From the NCBI GenBank assembly GCA_934646185.1, contig CAKUEH010000028.1:1-30986 (forward strand): a stretch of DNA of 30,986 nt, written 5' to 3'. This stretch comes from an uncultured Oscillospiraceae bacterium. Its GTDB lineage: Bacteria > Bacillota > Clostridia > Oscillospirales > Oscillospiraceae. Shown one piece after another: positions 14,704 through 22,866 of the stretch. A program made the position numbers and the translations under genes. Within the stretch, counting starts at the first letter, position 1. Each line of letters starts with the position of its first letter. The notes under the pieces were generated by a model. That model did no database searches. It was not told where the DNA came from and was given only the letters and a program-made list of their open reading frames with translations.

Positions 14704-17088
14704 TTATCGCAGGGTAACGCCGAGATCGTTCTTGAGCTTTTCCAGAACGGCGTTCGTGACGCCGGTGGTGTCCTCGTCAGTGAGCGTGCGGTCGTCCGCG
14801 CGCAGCTCGAGGCTGAACGCGACGCTCTTCTTGCCCGGGGCAATGCCGGGGCCGCGGTAGATATCAAACAGCTGAATAGAGCGCAGCAGCTTGCCGCCCG
14901 CCTTTCTGATGCAGGCTTCCAGCATGCCGACGGTCATGGCCTCGTCGCAGACCAGCGCAAGATCGCGGCTGACGGTCGGGAACTTGGGCAGGCTGTGGAA
15001 CACGCGCTCCGGCGCGAGAGCCGCCTGCAGGCCGGTGAAGTCCAGCTCCGCGACGTAGACCTCGCCGCTGATACCGTAGCCCTCCGCGACCAGCGGATGG
15101 ATCTGACCGATGACGCCGAGCTTCTTGCCGTCGATGATGATATCGGCGCAGCGGCCCGGATGATAGCTCGGATTCTTCGTGTCCGCGACATACGAGGCCG
15201 GATGCACGTTCAGCTGGTCGAGCAGCGCGTCGATCTCGCCCTTGAGCGTGAAGAAATTCTCGTGCTCGCCGTAGGTACCGAAGATCATGCGCTTCGGCTC
15301 GTCCGGCAGCTTCTGACCCTCGACCGGCAGATAGATCTTGCCGATCTCGTAGAGCTTGACGCCCTTGTTTTTGAAGGCAAAGTTGCGGGAGAGGATATCC
15401 AGCATGCTGGGCAGGATCACTGTGCGCATGATGGACGTATCCTCGCCGAGCGGATTGACGAGCTTGACGGTCTTGCGAAGCGGGCTGTCCGCCGGGATGC
15501 GGATGGCGTCGAACGAGGAAGGGGAGACGAAGGAATACGTGATGATCTCGCTGTAGCCCAGCGCTCTTGCGGCCGCGCCCGCGGCGTTTTCCAGCTTCTG
15601 CTCGTCGGAATAGCCGCCCATGGTGGTCGCGCCGCGCATGAGCGTCGTTTCAATGTTGTTGTAGCCGTAATAACGGGCTACTTCCTCCGCGATATCAGCC
15701 ATCACGCGCAGATCCGGACGCCAGGACGGGACCTGGATCATGCCGTCCACAACGGGGACCTCCTCGCGGCGCAGATACTCGATCATATCCGCCTCGGAGA
15801 TATCCGTGCCGAGCAGGGCGTTGATGCGCTCCGGCTCGAGCTTGACGGTGACGGGCTGCGGGACATAGTTCAGCACGTCGATCATGCCGTCCATGACCTC
15901 GCCCGCGCCGAGCAGCTCAACGAGCTCGCACGCGCGGTTGACGGCGGGGACGGTCAGCATCGGGTCAATGTCCTTTTCAAACTTCGCCGAAGCGTCTGTG
16001 CGCATGCCGAGCGCCAGCGCCGTCTTGCGGATGGAGGAACCGAGGAAATTCGCGGATTCGAAGACCACGTCGACCGTATCGGCGACGATCTCGCTGTTTT
16101 CGCCGCCCATGACGCCCGCCAGGCCGACCGGCTTCGTCTCGTCGGCAATGACGAGCATATCCGGCTGGAGACTCCGCACATTGCCGTCCAGCGTCGTGAG
16201 CGTCTTGTCCTCGCCCGCGCGGCGGACGATGATCTTGCCGCCCTTGACATAGCGGTAGTCGAACGCGTGCATCGGCTGGCCGTATTCGACCATGACATAG
16301 TTTGTGATATCGACGATATTGTTGATCGGGCGGATGCCGGCTGAGCGCAGGCGCTGGCGCATCCACTTGGGGCTGGGCGCGATCTTGACATTGCGCACCA
16401 TACGGGCCGTGTAGCGCAGGCACAGATCCTCCGCCTGCACGTCGACGTCGAGCAGCTCGCAGAGATCGCCCTCCGCGCCGCCCTTGACGACCGGCTCATG
16501 GTGCTTCATCGGCACGTTGAACGCGGCTGCCGTCTCACGGGCAAGACCGATGAGGGAGTAGCAGTCCGGGCGGTTGTTCGTGATCTCGAATTCGACGATG
16601 GAGTCGTCATTGCCGATGACGACGTTCATGTCCTCGCCGACCTCGCAGCCTTCGTCATTCAGGATCCAGATGCCGTCGGCATACGCCTCCGGGCAATCGT
16701 GCTCGGTCAGACCGAGCTCCTTATACGAGCACAGCATGCCGCAGGACTCGACGCCGCGCAGCTTGCCCTTTGTGATGTGGATGCCGCCGGGCAGATACGA
16801 GTTATGCTGCGCGACCGGAACCAGATCGCCCTCGTGGACATTCTGCGCGCCCGTGACGATCTGCACCGGCTCGCCGGAGCCGCAGTCGACCATGCAGACC
16901 CACATATGATCGGAGTTTTCGTGCTTCTTCATCGACAAGACCTTGCCGACGACGACGTTTTTGATCTCCGCGTCCATCCGCTCTGTCGTCTCGACCTTCT
17001 GACCAGCGAGGGTCATGACAGAGTCGTATTCTTTGTCCGTAGCCGTGATGTCAACAAATTCACGGAGCCATTTTCTCGAAATATTCAT
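14704..17088 (-). CDS. pheT: Phenylalanyl-tRNA synthetase, beta subunit
   Basis: A 794-residue beta chain of the (alpha-beta)2 PheRS. Domains in order: N-terminal tRNA-binding fold (residues about 40-155, with VVVGKVLSMKKHENSDHMWVC), the B3/B4 editing region (about 205-390), B5 (about 400-475, GTDISEADMIEYL), the core class II-like region, and the C-terminal FDX-ACB anticodon-binding domain (about 700-794, PKFPTVSRDLALVCDE). Length is normal. AAGGAGG is well spaced before the ATG. It follows pheS by 12 nt as the second gene of a two-gene operon under the phenylalanine T-box. Confidence 0.97.
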   Translation of the reverse strand: MNISRKWLREFVDITATDKEYDSVMTLAGQKVETTERMDAEIKNVVVGKVLSMKKHENSDHMWVCMVDCGSGEPVQIVTGAQNVHEGDLVPVAQHNSYLPGGIHITKGKLRGVESCGMLCSYKELGLTEHDCPEAYADGIWILNDEGCEVGEDMNVVIGNDDSIVEFEITNNRPDCYSLIGLARETAAAFNVPMKHHEPVVKGGAEGDLCELLDVDVQAEDLCLRYTARMVRNVKIAPSPKWMRQRLRSAGIRPINNIVDITNYVMVEYGQPMHAFDYRYVKGGKIIVRRAGEDKTLTTLDGNVRSLQPDMLVIADETKPVGLAGVMGGENSEIVADTVDVVFESANFLGSSIRKTALALGMRTDASAKFEKDIDPMLTVPAVNRACELVELLGAGEVMDGMIDVLNYVPQPVTVKLEPERINALLGTDISEADMIEYLRREEVPVVDGMIQVPSWRPDLRVMADIAEEVARYYGYNNIETTLMRGATTMGGYSDEQKLENAAGAAARALGYSEIITYSFVSPSSFDAIRIPADSPLRKTVKLVNPLGEDTSIMRTVILPSMLDILSRNFAFKNKGVKLYEIGKIYLPVEGQKLPDEPKRMIFGTYGEHENFFTLKGEIDALLDQLNVHPASYVADTKNPSYHPGRCADIIIDGKKLGVIGQIHPLVAEGYGISGEVYVAELDFTGLQAALAPERVFHSLPKFPTVSRDLALVCDEAMTVGMLEACIRKAGGKLLRSIQLFDIYRGPGIAPGKKSVAFSLELRADDRTLTDEDTTGVTNAVLEKLKNDLGVTLR

Positions 17089-17100
17089 GTCGTACCCTCC

Positions 17101-18129
17101 TTAGAACTGAGACAGGAAGCGAATGTCGTTTTCGAAGATCATACGCATATCGCTGATCTTGAATCGGCGCATGGCCATGCGCTCAAGGCCGATGCCGAAG
17201 GCGAAGCCGGAGTAAATCTCCGGATCGATATCGCAGCCCGCGAGCACCTTCGGGTGTACCATGCCTGCGCCCAGCAGCTCGATCCAGCCCTCGCCCTTGC
17301 AGGTCGGGCAGCCCTTGCCGCGGCAGTTGAAGCACTGCACGTCGACCTCGCAGCTCGGCTCGGTGAACGGGAAGTGGTGCGGGCGGAAGCGGACGACGGA
17401 ATCCTGACCGTACATGGCCTTGATGAGCGTCTCAAGCGTGCCCTTGAGATCCGCCATCGTGATGCCCTTGTCGATGACAAGACCCTCGATCTGGTGGAAC
17501 ATGGGCGAGTGCGTCGCGTCGACCTCGTCCTTGCGGTACACGCGGCCCGGCGCCAGAATGCGGATGGGCGGCTGGCCGATGGCTTCCATGGCGCGGATCT
17601 GCATGGGGCTGGTCTGCGTGCGCAGGAGGACTTCTTCGTCGTCCGTCACATAGAACGTGTCGCTGCGGTCGCGGGAGGGGTGGTTTTCCGCGATATTCAG
17701 CTTGGTGAAGTTATAGTCGGCAAGCTCGACCTCGGGACCGTCGAGAATTTTGAAGCCCATGGAGATGAAAATATCCTTGGCCTCGTCGAGCGCCTTGTTC
17801 ATCGGGTGCCGGTGGCCGAGCTGGACAGGGCTGCCGGGGATGGTCACGTCGATGGCCTCGGCCTCCAGCCGGGCCTCCATGGCCTTTTCCTTGAGCTCGG
17901 CGCGGACAGCTTCGATTTTCTCTTCGATGGCGGCGCGGACGTTGTTCGCGGCCTGACCCATGACGGGGCGCTCCTCCGCGGACAGCTTGCCCATCGTCTT
18001 CAGAACGCCGGTCAGCTCGCCCTTCTTGCCGAGAAAGCGCACGCGCAGCGCGTCCAGCTCCCCGGCGTCCTTGACGCTTTCCAGCGCGCCGAGCGCTTCC
18101 TGCCGGATCTTTTCGAGTTGTTCCTTCAT
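17101..18129 (-). CDS. pheS: Phenylalanyl-tRNA synthetase, alpha subunit
   Basis: A 342-residue catalytic subunit that charges tRNA(Phe). Visible features: an N-terminal coiled coil (residues 1-80), GHRHPMNKALDEAKDIF, class II motif 2 around VRFRPHHFPFTEPSCEVDV, the four-cysteine insertion CFNCRGKGCPTC, GWIELLGAGMVHP, and motif 3 GFAFGIGLERMAMRRF. The frame stays open 30 nt further upstream; the ATG at 18129 (MKEQLEKI) has AAGGAG at about nine bases and matches the family start. The upstream part lies in the T-box terminator zone. Confidence 0.97.
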   Translation of the reverse strand: MKEQLEKIRQEALGALESVKDAGELDALRVRFLGKKGELTGVLKTMGKLSAEERPVMGQAANNVRAAIEEKIEAVRAELKEKAMEARLEAEAIDVTIPGSPVQLGHRHPMNKALDEAKDIFISMGFKILDGPEVELADYNFTKLNIAENHPSRDRSDTFYVTDDEEVLLRTQTSPMQIRAMEAIGQPPIRILAPGRVYRKDEVDATHSPMFHQIEGLVIDKGITMADLKGTLETLIKAMYGQDSVVRFRPHHFPFTEPSCEVDVQCFNCRGKGCPTCKGEGWIELLGAGMVHPKVLAGCDIDPEIYSGFAFGIGLERMAMRRFKISDMRMIFENDIRFLSQF

Positions 18130-18157
18130 AAACGAATGCTCCTTTTCGTGATAATAC

Positions 18158-18196
18158 AAAAAAATAAGCCCTCCGCCCGGAATCGGGACGAAAGAC
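18158..18196 (-). terminator. T-box regulated terminator of pheST
   Basis: On the minus strand the sequence complementary to 18184-18196 pairs with that complementary to 18168-18179, with G-U pairs and one bulge, followed by a run of seven T (complement of 18158-18164). It lies between the T-box sequence and the pheS ribosome site. Confidence 0.85.
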
Positions 18197-18423
18197 CATG
18201 CTTCCGCGGTACCACCCGCTGTTCGCAGAAAAACCTGCGCTGCTTTTTGCCCGGTAACGGCGGCAATGACCGGCGCGTCCTAGCAGGGGAATGACCCGTT
18301 CAGACGGCAGCTCACGAGAGAAAGCCCTGTAGCCCAACCGGGAGGCGGCTTCCAGCAAACCCGCCCTCTCTGCACCCGGCCCTATCGGGCAGGACAGCTC
18401 GATCCTCGCTTTTTCCAGATATC
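18197..18423 (-). promoter_or_regulatory. T-box leader, phenylalanine specific (UUC specifier)
   Basis: The T-box sequence GCGGGTGGTACCGCGG (complement of 18204-18219) is textbook. In Stem I the lower stem CGAG/CTCG and upper stem CCTG/CAGG frame a loop whose 3' side reads GCT, TTC, T. TTC (complement of 18320-18322) is the phenylalanine codon, one base before the lower stem as in the other two T-boxes here. The distal AGAGAGGGCGG element is also present. Uncharged tRNA(Phe) would open the terminator and induce pheST. Confidence 0.92.
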
Positions 18424-18429
18424 AGCTGC

Positions 18430-18458
18430 ATTTTAGCACAACAAACGCCGTTTGGCAA
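18430..18458 (-). promoter_or_regulatory. Promoter of the pheST operon
   Basis: Minus strand TTGCCA (complement of 18453-18458), 17-nt spacer, TAAAAT (complement of 18430-18435), with TGC before the -10 as an extended element. Confidence 0.8.
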
Positions 18459-18480
18459 CAGCTTTTTCGGAGAAAGTACA

Positions 18481-18507
18481 GAAAACCCGGCGGCAGATGC
18501 CGCCGGG
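18481..18507 (-). terminator. Terminator of the LCP-proX unit
   Basis: A 9-bp perfect stem (18486-18494 with 18499-18507), AGAT loop on the plus strand, followed by TTTTC on the minus strand. Confidence 0.75.
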
Positions 18508-18561
18508 AGAGAGTCAAAACCTGCTGTTGCGCATGATACTGTGTCAGCGGTGTTGCGCAGC

Positions 18562-19119
18562 TTATTCCGGATCCGGCAGATCGACGGTGACCGGCTCATG
18601 ATGCACGGCGGGCAGGAATTTTGTCAGGATGTCCTGCATGGAGACGGCCAGCGTCGAGGTGTTGATGCACGGATGGCAGCCGATGCGGGCGGCCTCGGCG
18701 ATGGGCTTGTCGAGCACGAGCTGAACGGAGTTTTCCGTGTCGTTCATCAGGCCGAGCACGCTGACGGAGCCGGGCGTGATATCCAGATATTTCTCCATAT
18801 CCGCAGGATCCGCGAACGACAGCCGCGCCACGCCCAGCTGCTTGGAAAGATCCTTCGTCTTGAAAACCTTTTCCCCCTCCAGCATCAGCAGATAAAACTG
18901 CGTCTTCTGCCGGTTGCAGAGGAATAGATTTTTACAGATCTTCTCGCCGAGCACCTGCTCGACGGCCTCGCAGGCCTCGATCGTATCCGCGTGCTCGTGG
19001 TCGACACGGGCGTAGGGGATCTGCAGCTCGTCCAGCAGCGCATAGCAGCGCTGCTCCTTTTCCAGCCGCTCTGCTGCATTGTCCGGGCGGCCCTCATACC
19101 GTACAGGGTCGATATACAT
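18562..19119 (-). CDS. proX: ProX/PrdX-type aminoacyl-tRNA deacylase
   Basis: A 185-residue YbaK-superfamily editing enzyme of the ProX (PrdX) branch, which clears Ala-tRNA(Pro). It reads ELQIPYARVDHEHADTIEA, the core KNLFLCNRQKTQFYLLMLEG, the substrate-loop LGLMNDTENSVQLVLD and the diagnostic GCHPCINTSTLAVS near the C-terminus. Length is typical (about 165-185). The ATG at 19119 lies five bases after the stop of the LCP gene and has no recognisable ribosome site, so translation probably depends on coupling to that gene. The product differs from the YbaK at 2806-3276 in length and motifs; the two are expected to handle different mischarged products. Confidence 0.9.
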   Translation of the reverse strand: MYIDPVRYEGRPDNAAERLEKEQRCYALLDELQIPYARVDHEHADTIEACEAVEQVLGEKICKNLFLCNRQKTQFYLLMLEGEKVFKTKDLSKQLGVARLSFADPADMEKYLDITPGSVSVLGLMNDTENSVQLVLDKPIAEAARIGCHPCINTSTLAVSMQDILTKFLPAVHHEPVTVDLPDPE

Positions 19120-19124
19120 ATGTT

Positions 19125-20591
19125 TCAGCCGTTGCGGATGTAGAGCTCCGCGGCCTGCACCTCCTTCTCATAGGGATTTAAGTACCGGTTCACCACGTCC
19201 GCGACGCCTCCCGCGTCAAGAACATAATAGGAACCGCTTGCGAAATTCGCGGCATAGCCGGGCAGCGTCGCCGAAGCGATCTCACTGCGGCCGCAGAGCA
19301 GAAAGCTCTCCGCCAGCCACAGAAGATTGGCCTTCGTCAGATTCGTGTTCGTGTGCTCCAGCACCAGCTTCACGGCCTTTGACAGGTGCAGCGCGCCCTT
19401 CGGCGACACCCACTGCCGGAGCGCGGCCGAGACGAGCGAACGCTGGACCTCGATGCGCCCAAGATCCGCCGTCGCGTAGCCGGAGCGGAAGCGCGCGACC
19501 TGCATGGCCTGCTCGCCGTTCAAACGCTGCGTCCCGGCCTGCAGATCGATATTCAGTCCCTGCGTGGGGTCGGAATAATGCATGTCGACCGGCACGTCGA
19601 ACGTAATGCCGCCCATCAGATCGACCAGCTGCTCAAACACGCTCAGATCGACCACGGCGTAGCCGTCCGGCTCAAAGCCGATGATCTCCGATACGCGCAG
19701 CAGCAGCTCCTGCATGCCGTCCTCGCCGCCTCCGGCCCAGCCGTAGGCGGAGTTGATCTTCGGGACGGAATATTCGCAGAAGATCAGCGTGTCACGCGGG
19801 ATGGAGACCAGATGAATGGTCTTTTCCGTGCGGTTCACGTTTAAGAGCATCATGGAGTCCGTGCGGTAGCCGCCCTCGTCCGTGCCCGCGACGAGAATGG
19901 TCGCGCAGCCTTTTTTGCGGGCTGAGAGCGCGGCCTCGCTCTGCGGCGCGCGGGCGATCAGAAAGTGGAACGCCGCTGCGCCGATCGCCAGCAGCAAGAC
20001 CAGGACCAGCACGACGCGCAGCCCGCGGCGGCGCTTCGGCTTTTCGGGCTTCCCGCGCCGGCGGTCCTTCGGCTGCCCGAGCTTTTCCTCCTGCTCGGCG
20101 CGCGCGCTGCGCTCGTCGTCGCTCAGACCCTGCGTATAGAGCCACTCGGCATATTCCGCCGTGCTCCTGTGTGCGCTCGCGTGCTTTCGTTCCGCTTTTC
20201 TCTGCTTCATGTGCGCGGCACGCTCCTGTTCAAATGCCTGCTGACGCTCGGCTCTCGCGAGCCGCTCCTGTTCCCGGGCACGCTCGTATTCCGCGCGCCG
20301 CGCGCGCTGGTACGCGGGCTTGGACTGCTCGTAATACGTCAGCGGAGCCTCCGGCTCCTTCTGCTCCTCCGGACCGTAGAATTTGCCGTAGTCGATGTGC
20401 ACATCCTCCGCGTTCAGCGGCTCCGCGCCGTCCGCCTCCGGCTCTTCTGCGGGAGGGGACTGCTCCGCGGCGCTGTCGTCCGTTTCGCCGAGCAGGGATT
20501 TTACGTCCTGCAAAAGCGCGTCGACGTCTTCCGCGTCCGGCTTTTTGGGCTCAGCTTCCTGTCCGGGCTGCATTGAATACTTGTCTTCCAT
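19125..20591 (-). CDS. LytR-CpsA-Psr (LCP) family cell-wall glycopolymer ligase
   Basis: A 488-residue enzyme that would attach teichoic acid or other glycopolymers to peptidoglycan at the outer face of the membrane. Residues about 1-190 form a long, charged, probably disordered and partly coiled cytoplasmic arm rich in Glu, Arg and Ala, unusual in length for the family. One transmembrane helix follows (RVVLVLVLLLAIGAAAFHFL). The LCP domain (about 215-400) has the conserved GTDEGGYRTDSMML (Asp/Arg pyrophosphate site), VSIPRDTLI, KINSAYGWAGGGEDGM, DLMGGITFDVPVDM and an ARFRSGYATADLGRI motif. AAGGAG lies eight bases before the ATG at 20591; a second in-frame ATG at 20609 has no such site. It forms a unit with proX. 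Confidence 0.92.
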   Translation of the reverse strand: MEDKYSMQPGQEAEPKKPDAEDVDALLQDVKSLLGETDDSAAEQSPPAEEPEADGAEPLNAEDVHIDYGKFYGPEEQKEPEAPLTYYEQSKPAYQRARRAEYERAREQERLARAERQQAFEQERAAHMKQRKAERKHASAHRSTAEYAEWLYTQGLSDDERSARAEQEEKLGQPKDRRRGKPEKPKRRRGLRVVLVLVLLLAIGAAAFHFLIARAPQSEAALSARKKGCATILVAGTDEGGYRTDSMMLLNVNRTEKTIHLVSIPRDTLIFCEYSVPKINSAYGWAGGGEDGMQELLLRVSEIIGFEPDGYAVVDLSVFEQLVDLMGGITFDVPVDMHYSDPTQGLNIDLQAGTQRLNGEQAMQVARFRSGYATADLGRIEVQRSLVSAALRQWVSPKGALHLSKAVKLVLEHTNTNLTKANLLWLAESFLLCGRSEIASATLPGYAANFASGSYYVLDAGGVADVVNRYLNPYEKEVQAAELYIRNG

Positions 20592-20662
20592 ACTATGTTC
20601 TCCTTCCATTTTCCGCGCAGCCGGGGCGGCTGGTGGAAAGAAAGTCCCATAAATGTTGCATC

Positions 20663-20691
20663 ATTGTAACATAAATTCACCAAAAAGTAAA
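20663..20691 (-). promoter_or_regulatory. Promoter of the LCP-proX unit
   Basis: Minus strand TTTACT (complement of 20686-20691), 17-nt spacer, TACAAT (complement of 20663-20668), with TGT before the -10. It is divergent from the DUF362 promoter about 50 bp away. Confidence 0.7.
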
Positions 20692-20711
20692 TACTGTGCG
20701 TACTTCCCGCA

Positions 20712-20740
20712 TTGCAATCGCGTTCGTTCCGTGGTAAACT
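20712..20740 (+). promoter_or_regulatory. Promoter of the DUF362-recO-mutS2 unit
   Basis: TTGCAA at 20712-20717, 17-nt spacer, TAAACT at 20735-20740 with TGG as extended -10. Confidence 0.7.
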
Positions 20741-20766
20741 GTTTTCAACTGGCTGAGGGAGGGTGT

Positions 20767-21927
20767 ATGAATTTGAACTGGGATGCTGCGTTTGCCGCGT
20801 GCAAAAGCTATGAGGATGCGGAAGTCTCCGCCGCGCTGCAGACCGCCGTCGAAGCGGCGGGCGGTCTGGACTGGGTCACGCCCGGCATGCGTGTGGCGCT
20901 GAAGCTCAATCTTGTCTCCGCCATGAAGCCGGAGCAGGCCGCCACAGTCCATCCGGCCGTCGTCTGCGCGCTTGTAAAGCTGCTGACGGCGCGCGGCGCG
21001 CACGTGATCCTCGGCGACAGCCCCGGCGGGCTGTATACGAGCGCGCATCTGCAGCGCGTCTACGACACGACGGGCCTGCGCGCCGCCGAAGCACTCGGCG
21101 CGGAGCTCAACGCGGATTTTTCCGTCTGCTCCGTTTCCTGCCCGGAGGCCATTCAGGCGCGCTCGTTCACCATGACCGCCTATCTGAAGCAGGCCGACGC
21201 GATCATCGATGTCTGCAAGCTCAAAACGCACGGCATGATGGGCATGACGAACGCCGTCAAGAATTTTTTCGGCATCATCCCCGGCACAATGAAGCCGGAA
21301 TATCACTACAAATATCCGAAGGTCGCCGATTTTGCCGATATGCTCGTCGACCTCTGCGAATACTGTAAGCCCCGCCTTTGCATCTGCGACGCCGTCGTCG
21401 GCATGGAGGGCAACGGCCCGACGCAGGGCTCCGCGCGCCCTATCGGCTGTCTGATCGCGGCGCAGAGCGCCCATAAGCTCGACCTGGCCGCCTGCGGCCT
21501 CATCGGCCTGACGCCCGGCGAGGTGCCGACGCTTGCCGCCGCCATCCGGCGCGGCCTGTGCCCGGACAGCGCGGAAAAGCTGACGGTTTTCGGAGACCCC
21601 GCGTCGTTCGCAGTCCCGGATTATAAGACCGTTCCCTCACAGGCGAGCGTCTTTTTCCGCAGCGGCGGAAAGGGGCCGCTTTCCAGACTTGCCGACAGCG
21701 TGAAGCTCCATATGTTCACGCCCTTCCCGAAGCTGCGCGCGAAGGACTGCGTCGGCTGCAAAAAATGCGCGAATATCTGCCCGGCAAAGGCCATCACGAT
21801 GAAACGCGGCAAGCCGCGCATAGACCGAAAAGCCTGCATCCACTGCTTCTGCTGTCAGGAATTCTGCCCGAAGGGCGCGATGCGGGTGGGCCGCAGCGCG
21901 ATCGCAAAGCTGCTGGAAAAGGGCTGA
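20767..21927 (+). CDS. DUF362 domain protein with two [4Fe-4S] ferredoxin motifs
   Basis: A 386-residue cytoplasmic iron-sulfur protein. The N-terminal 300 residues form a DUF362 domain (VALKLNLVSAMKPEQAATVHP, GDSPGGLYT, DVCKLKTHGMMGMTNAVKNFFGI). The C-terminus holds two ferredoxin clusters, CVGCKKCANICPAKAI and CIHCFCCQEFCPKGAM, each a CxxCxxCxxxCP motif. Function is unknown; the family is common in anaerobes and is often annotated as a putative redox or iron-sulfur protein. The frame remains open to 20653, but the ATG at 20767 has GGGAGGG and lies just past the promoter. It is followed by yqzL-recO-mutS2 on the same strand; no functional tie to repair is evident. Confidence 0.88.
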   Translation: MNLNWDAAFAACKSYEDAEVSAALQTAVEAAGGLDWVTPGMRVALKLNLVSAMKPEQAATVHPAVVCALVKLLTARGAHVILGDSPGGLYTSAHLQRVYDTTGLRAAEALGAELNADFSVCSVSCPEAIQARSFTMTAYLKQADAIIDVCKLKTHGMMGMTNAVKNFFGIIPGTMKPEYHYKYPKVADFADMLVDLCEYCKPRLCICDAVVGMEGNGPTQGSARPIGCLIAAQSAHKLDLAACGLIGLTPGEVPTLAAAIRRGLCPDSAEKLTVFGDPASFAVPDYKTVPSQASVFFRSGGKGPLSRLADSVKLHMFTPFPKLRAKDCVGCKKCANICPAKAITMKRGKPRIDRKACIHCFCCQEFCPKGAMRVGRSAIAKLLEKG

Positions 21928-22003
21928 GCGATGCGCTGCCAGAAATCCCCGGCATAGCGCCCGCCGGTTCGGCTTATCCTAACAGAAAAAGGAGGCCGGG
22001 CCG

Positions 22004-22162
22004 ATGCGAGCAGAGTTTTTGTGGGAAGTTTTTACCGATACCGGCGCGCCGGAGGCGTATCTGTTATTCAAGGATGCGGGCCGCGCGCAGCAGAGCGTAA
22101 GGAAAGCGGAGCATGGACTACCTGACGACACGGGGGCTTGTCCTCCGGACAACCGAATATAA
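22004..22162 (+). CDS. yqzL: YqzL-like small protein upstream of recO
   Basis: A 52-residue ORF starting MRAEFLWEVFTDTGAPEAYL and continuing LFKDAGRAQQ, which resembles the YqzL family of short proteins (about 45-50 residues) found just before recO in Firmicutes. It has a very strong AAAGGAGG site eight bases ahead, better than that of recO. Its last 50 bases (after about residue 35) run inside the start of recO in another frame, so the tail HGLPDDTGACPPDNRI may be an extension forced by overlap. Its role is unknown. The open frame, ribosome site and neighbour all agree. Confidence 0.72.
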   Translation: MRAEFLWEVFTDTGAPEAYLLFKDAGRAQQSVRKAEHGLPDDTGACPPDNRI

Positions 22163-22856
22163 GGAAACGGACCGCATCCTGACGGTTCTGAGCGCCGACC
22201 GCGGGCTGCTTACGATGAAGGCCCGCGGCGTCCGCTCCAACCGCAGCAAGCTCAAGGGCGCGTGCCAGCTGCTGACCTACGCGGAATTTACCGTCGGCGA
22301 GGCGCACGGCTTTTCGTCCATCACCGAGGCAACCGTGATTGAGATGTTCCCGGAGCTGCGGATGGACATTGAGCTGCTGGCGCTTGCCAGCTATTTTGCC
22401 CAGTTGGCGGAGGTCTTATCGCAGGAGGACGCGGCGAGCCCCGCGCTGCTGCCGCTGATCCTGAACGCGCTGTATGCGCTCGCAAAGCTCAAAAAGCCGC
22501 CGAAGCTCGTCAAAGCGGCGACAGAGCTGCGCCTTGCCGCCCTCGCGGGCTATCAGCCGGAGCTTTCCGGCTGCTGCGTGTGCGGGAACGAGAGCCCGGA
22601 CCGGTTTTCCATCGCCGACGGGACGCTCGAGTGCTCGTCCTGCCGCGCGTCCGACGGCGTGCGCATGCCGCTGTCTCCCGCGTCTCTGGCCGCGATGCGG
22701 TATATCGTCTCCTGCCCGGATAAAAAGCTGTTTTCCTTCGCGCTGACCGGCACGGCGGAAAAGGAGCTGTGCGACGCGGTGGAGAGCTATCTGCTCACGC
22801 AGCTTGAGCGCAGCTTCTACACACTCGATTTTTATAAGTCTCTTTTGACAGAATAG
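22113..22856 (+). CDS. recO: DNA repair protein RecO
   Basis: A 247-residue recombination mediator that anneals single strands and helps RecR load RecA in the RecFOR pathway. It has the N-terminal OB-fold (TTRGLVLRTTEYKETDRILTVL, KARGVRS-N-RSKLKG) and the helical domain with a zinc-type cysteine cluster CCVCGN...CSSCRA near residues 155-190. Length matches the family (about 245). The ATG at 22113 has a weak GGAAAGCGGAG site inside the overlapping small gene, so coupling to it is likely. mutS2 starts 10 bases after the stop. Confidence 0.93.
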   Translation: MDYLTTRGLVLRTTEYKETDRILTVLSADRGLLTMKARGVRSNRSKLKGACQLLTYAEFTVGEAHGFSSITEATVIEMFPELRMDIELLALASYFAQLAEVLSQEDAASPALLPLILNALYALAKLKKPPKLVKAATELRLAALAGYQPELSGCCVCGNESPDRFSIADGTLECSSCRASDGVRMPLSPASLAAMRYIVSCPDKKLFSFALTGTAEKELCDAVESYLLTQLERSFYTLDFYKSLLTE

Positions 22857-22866
22857 GATCGTACTT

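Noticed and set aside
14575..18294. Long plus-strand frames opposite pheT and pheS
   Set aside because: pheT and pheS are unmistakable on the minus strand; the opposite frames have no recognisable motifs and no ribosome sites.
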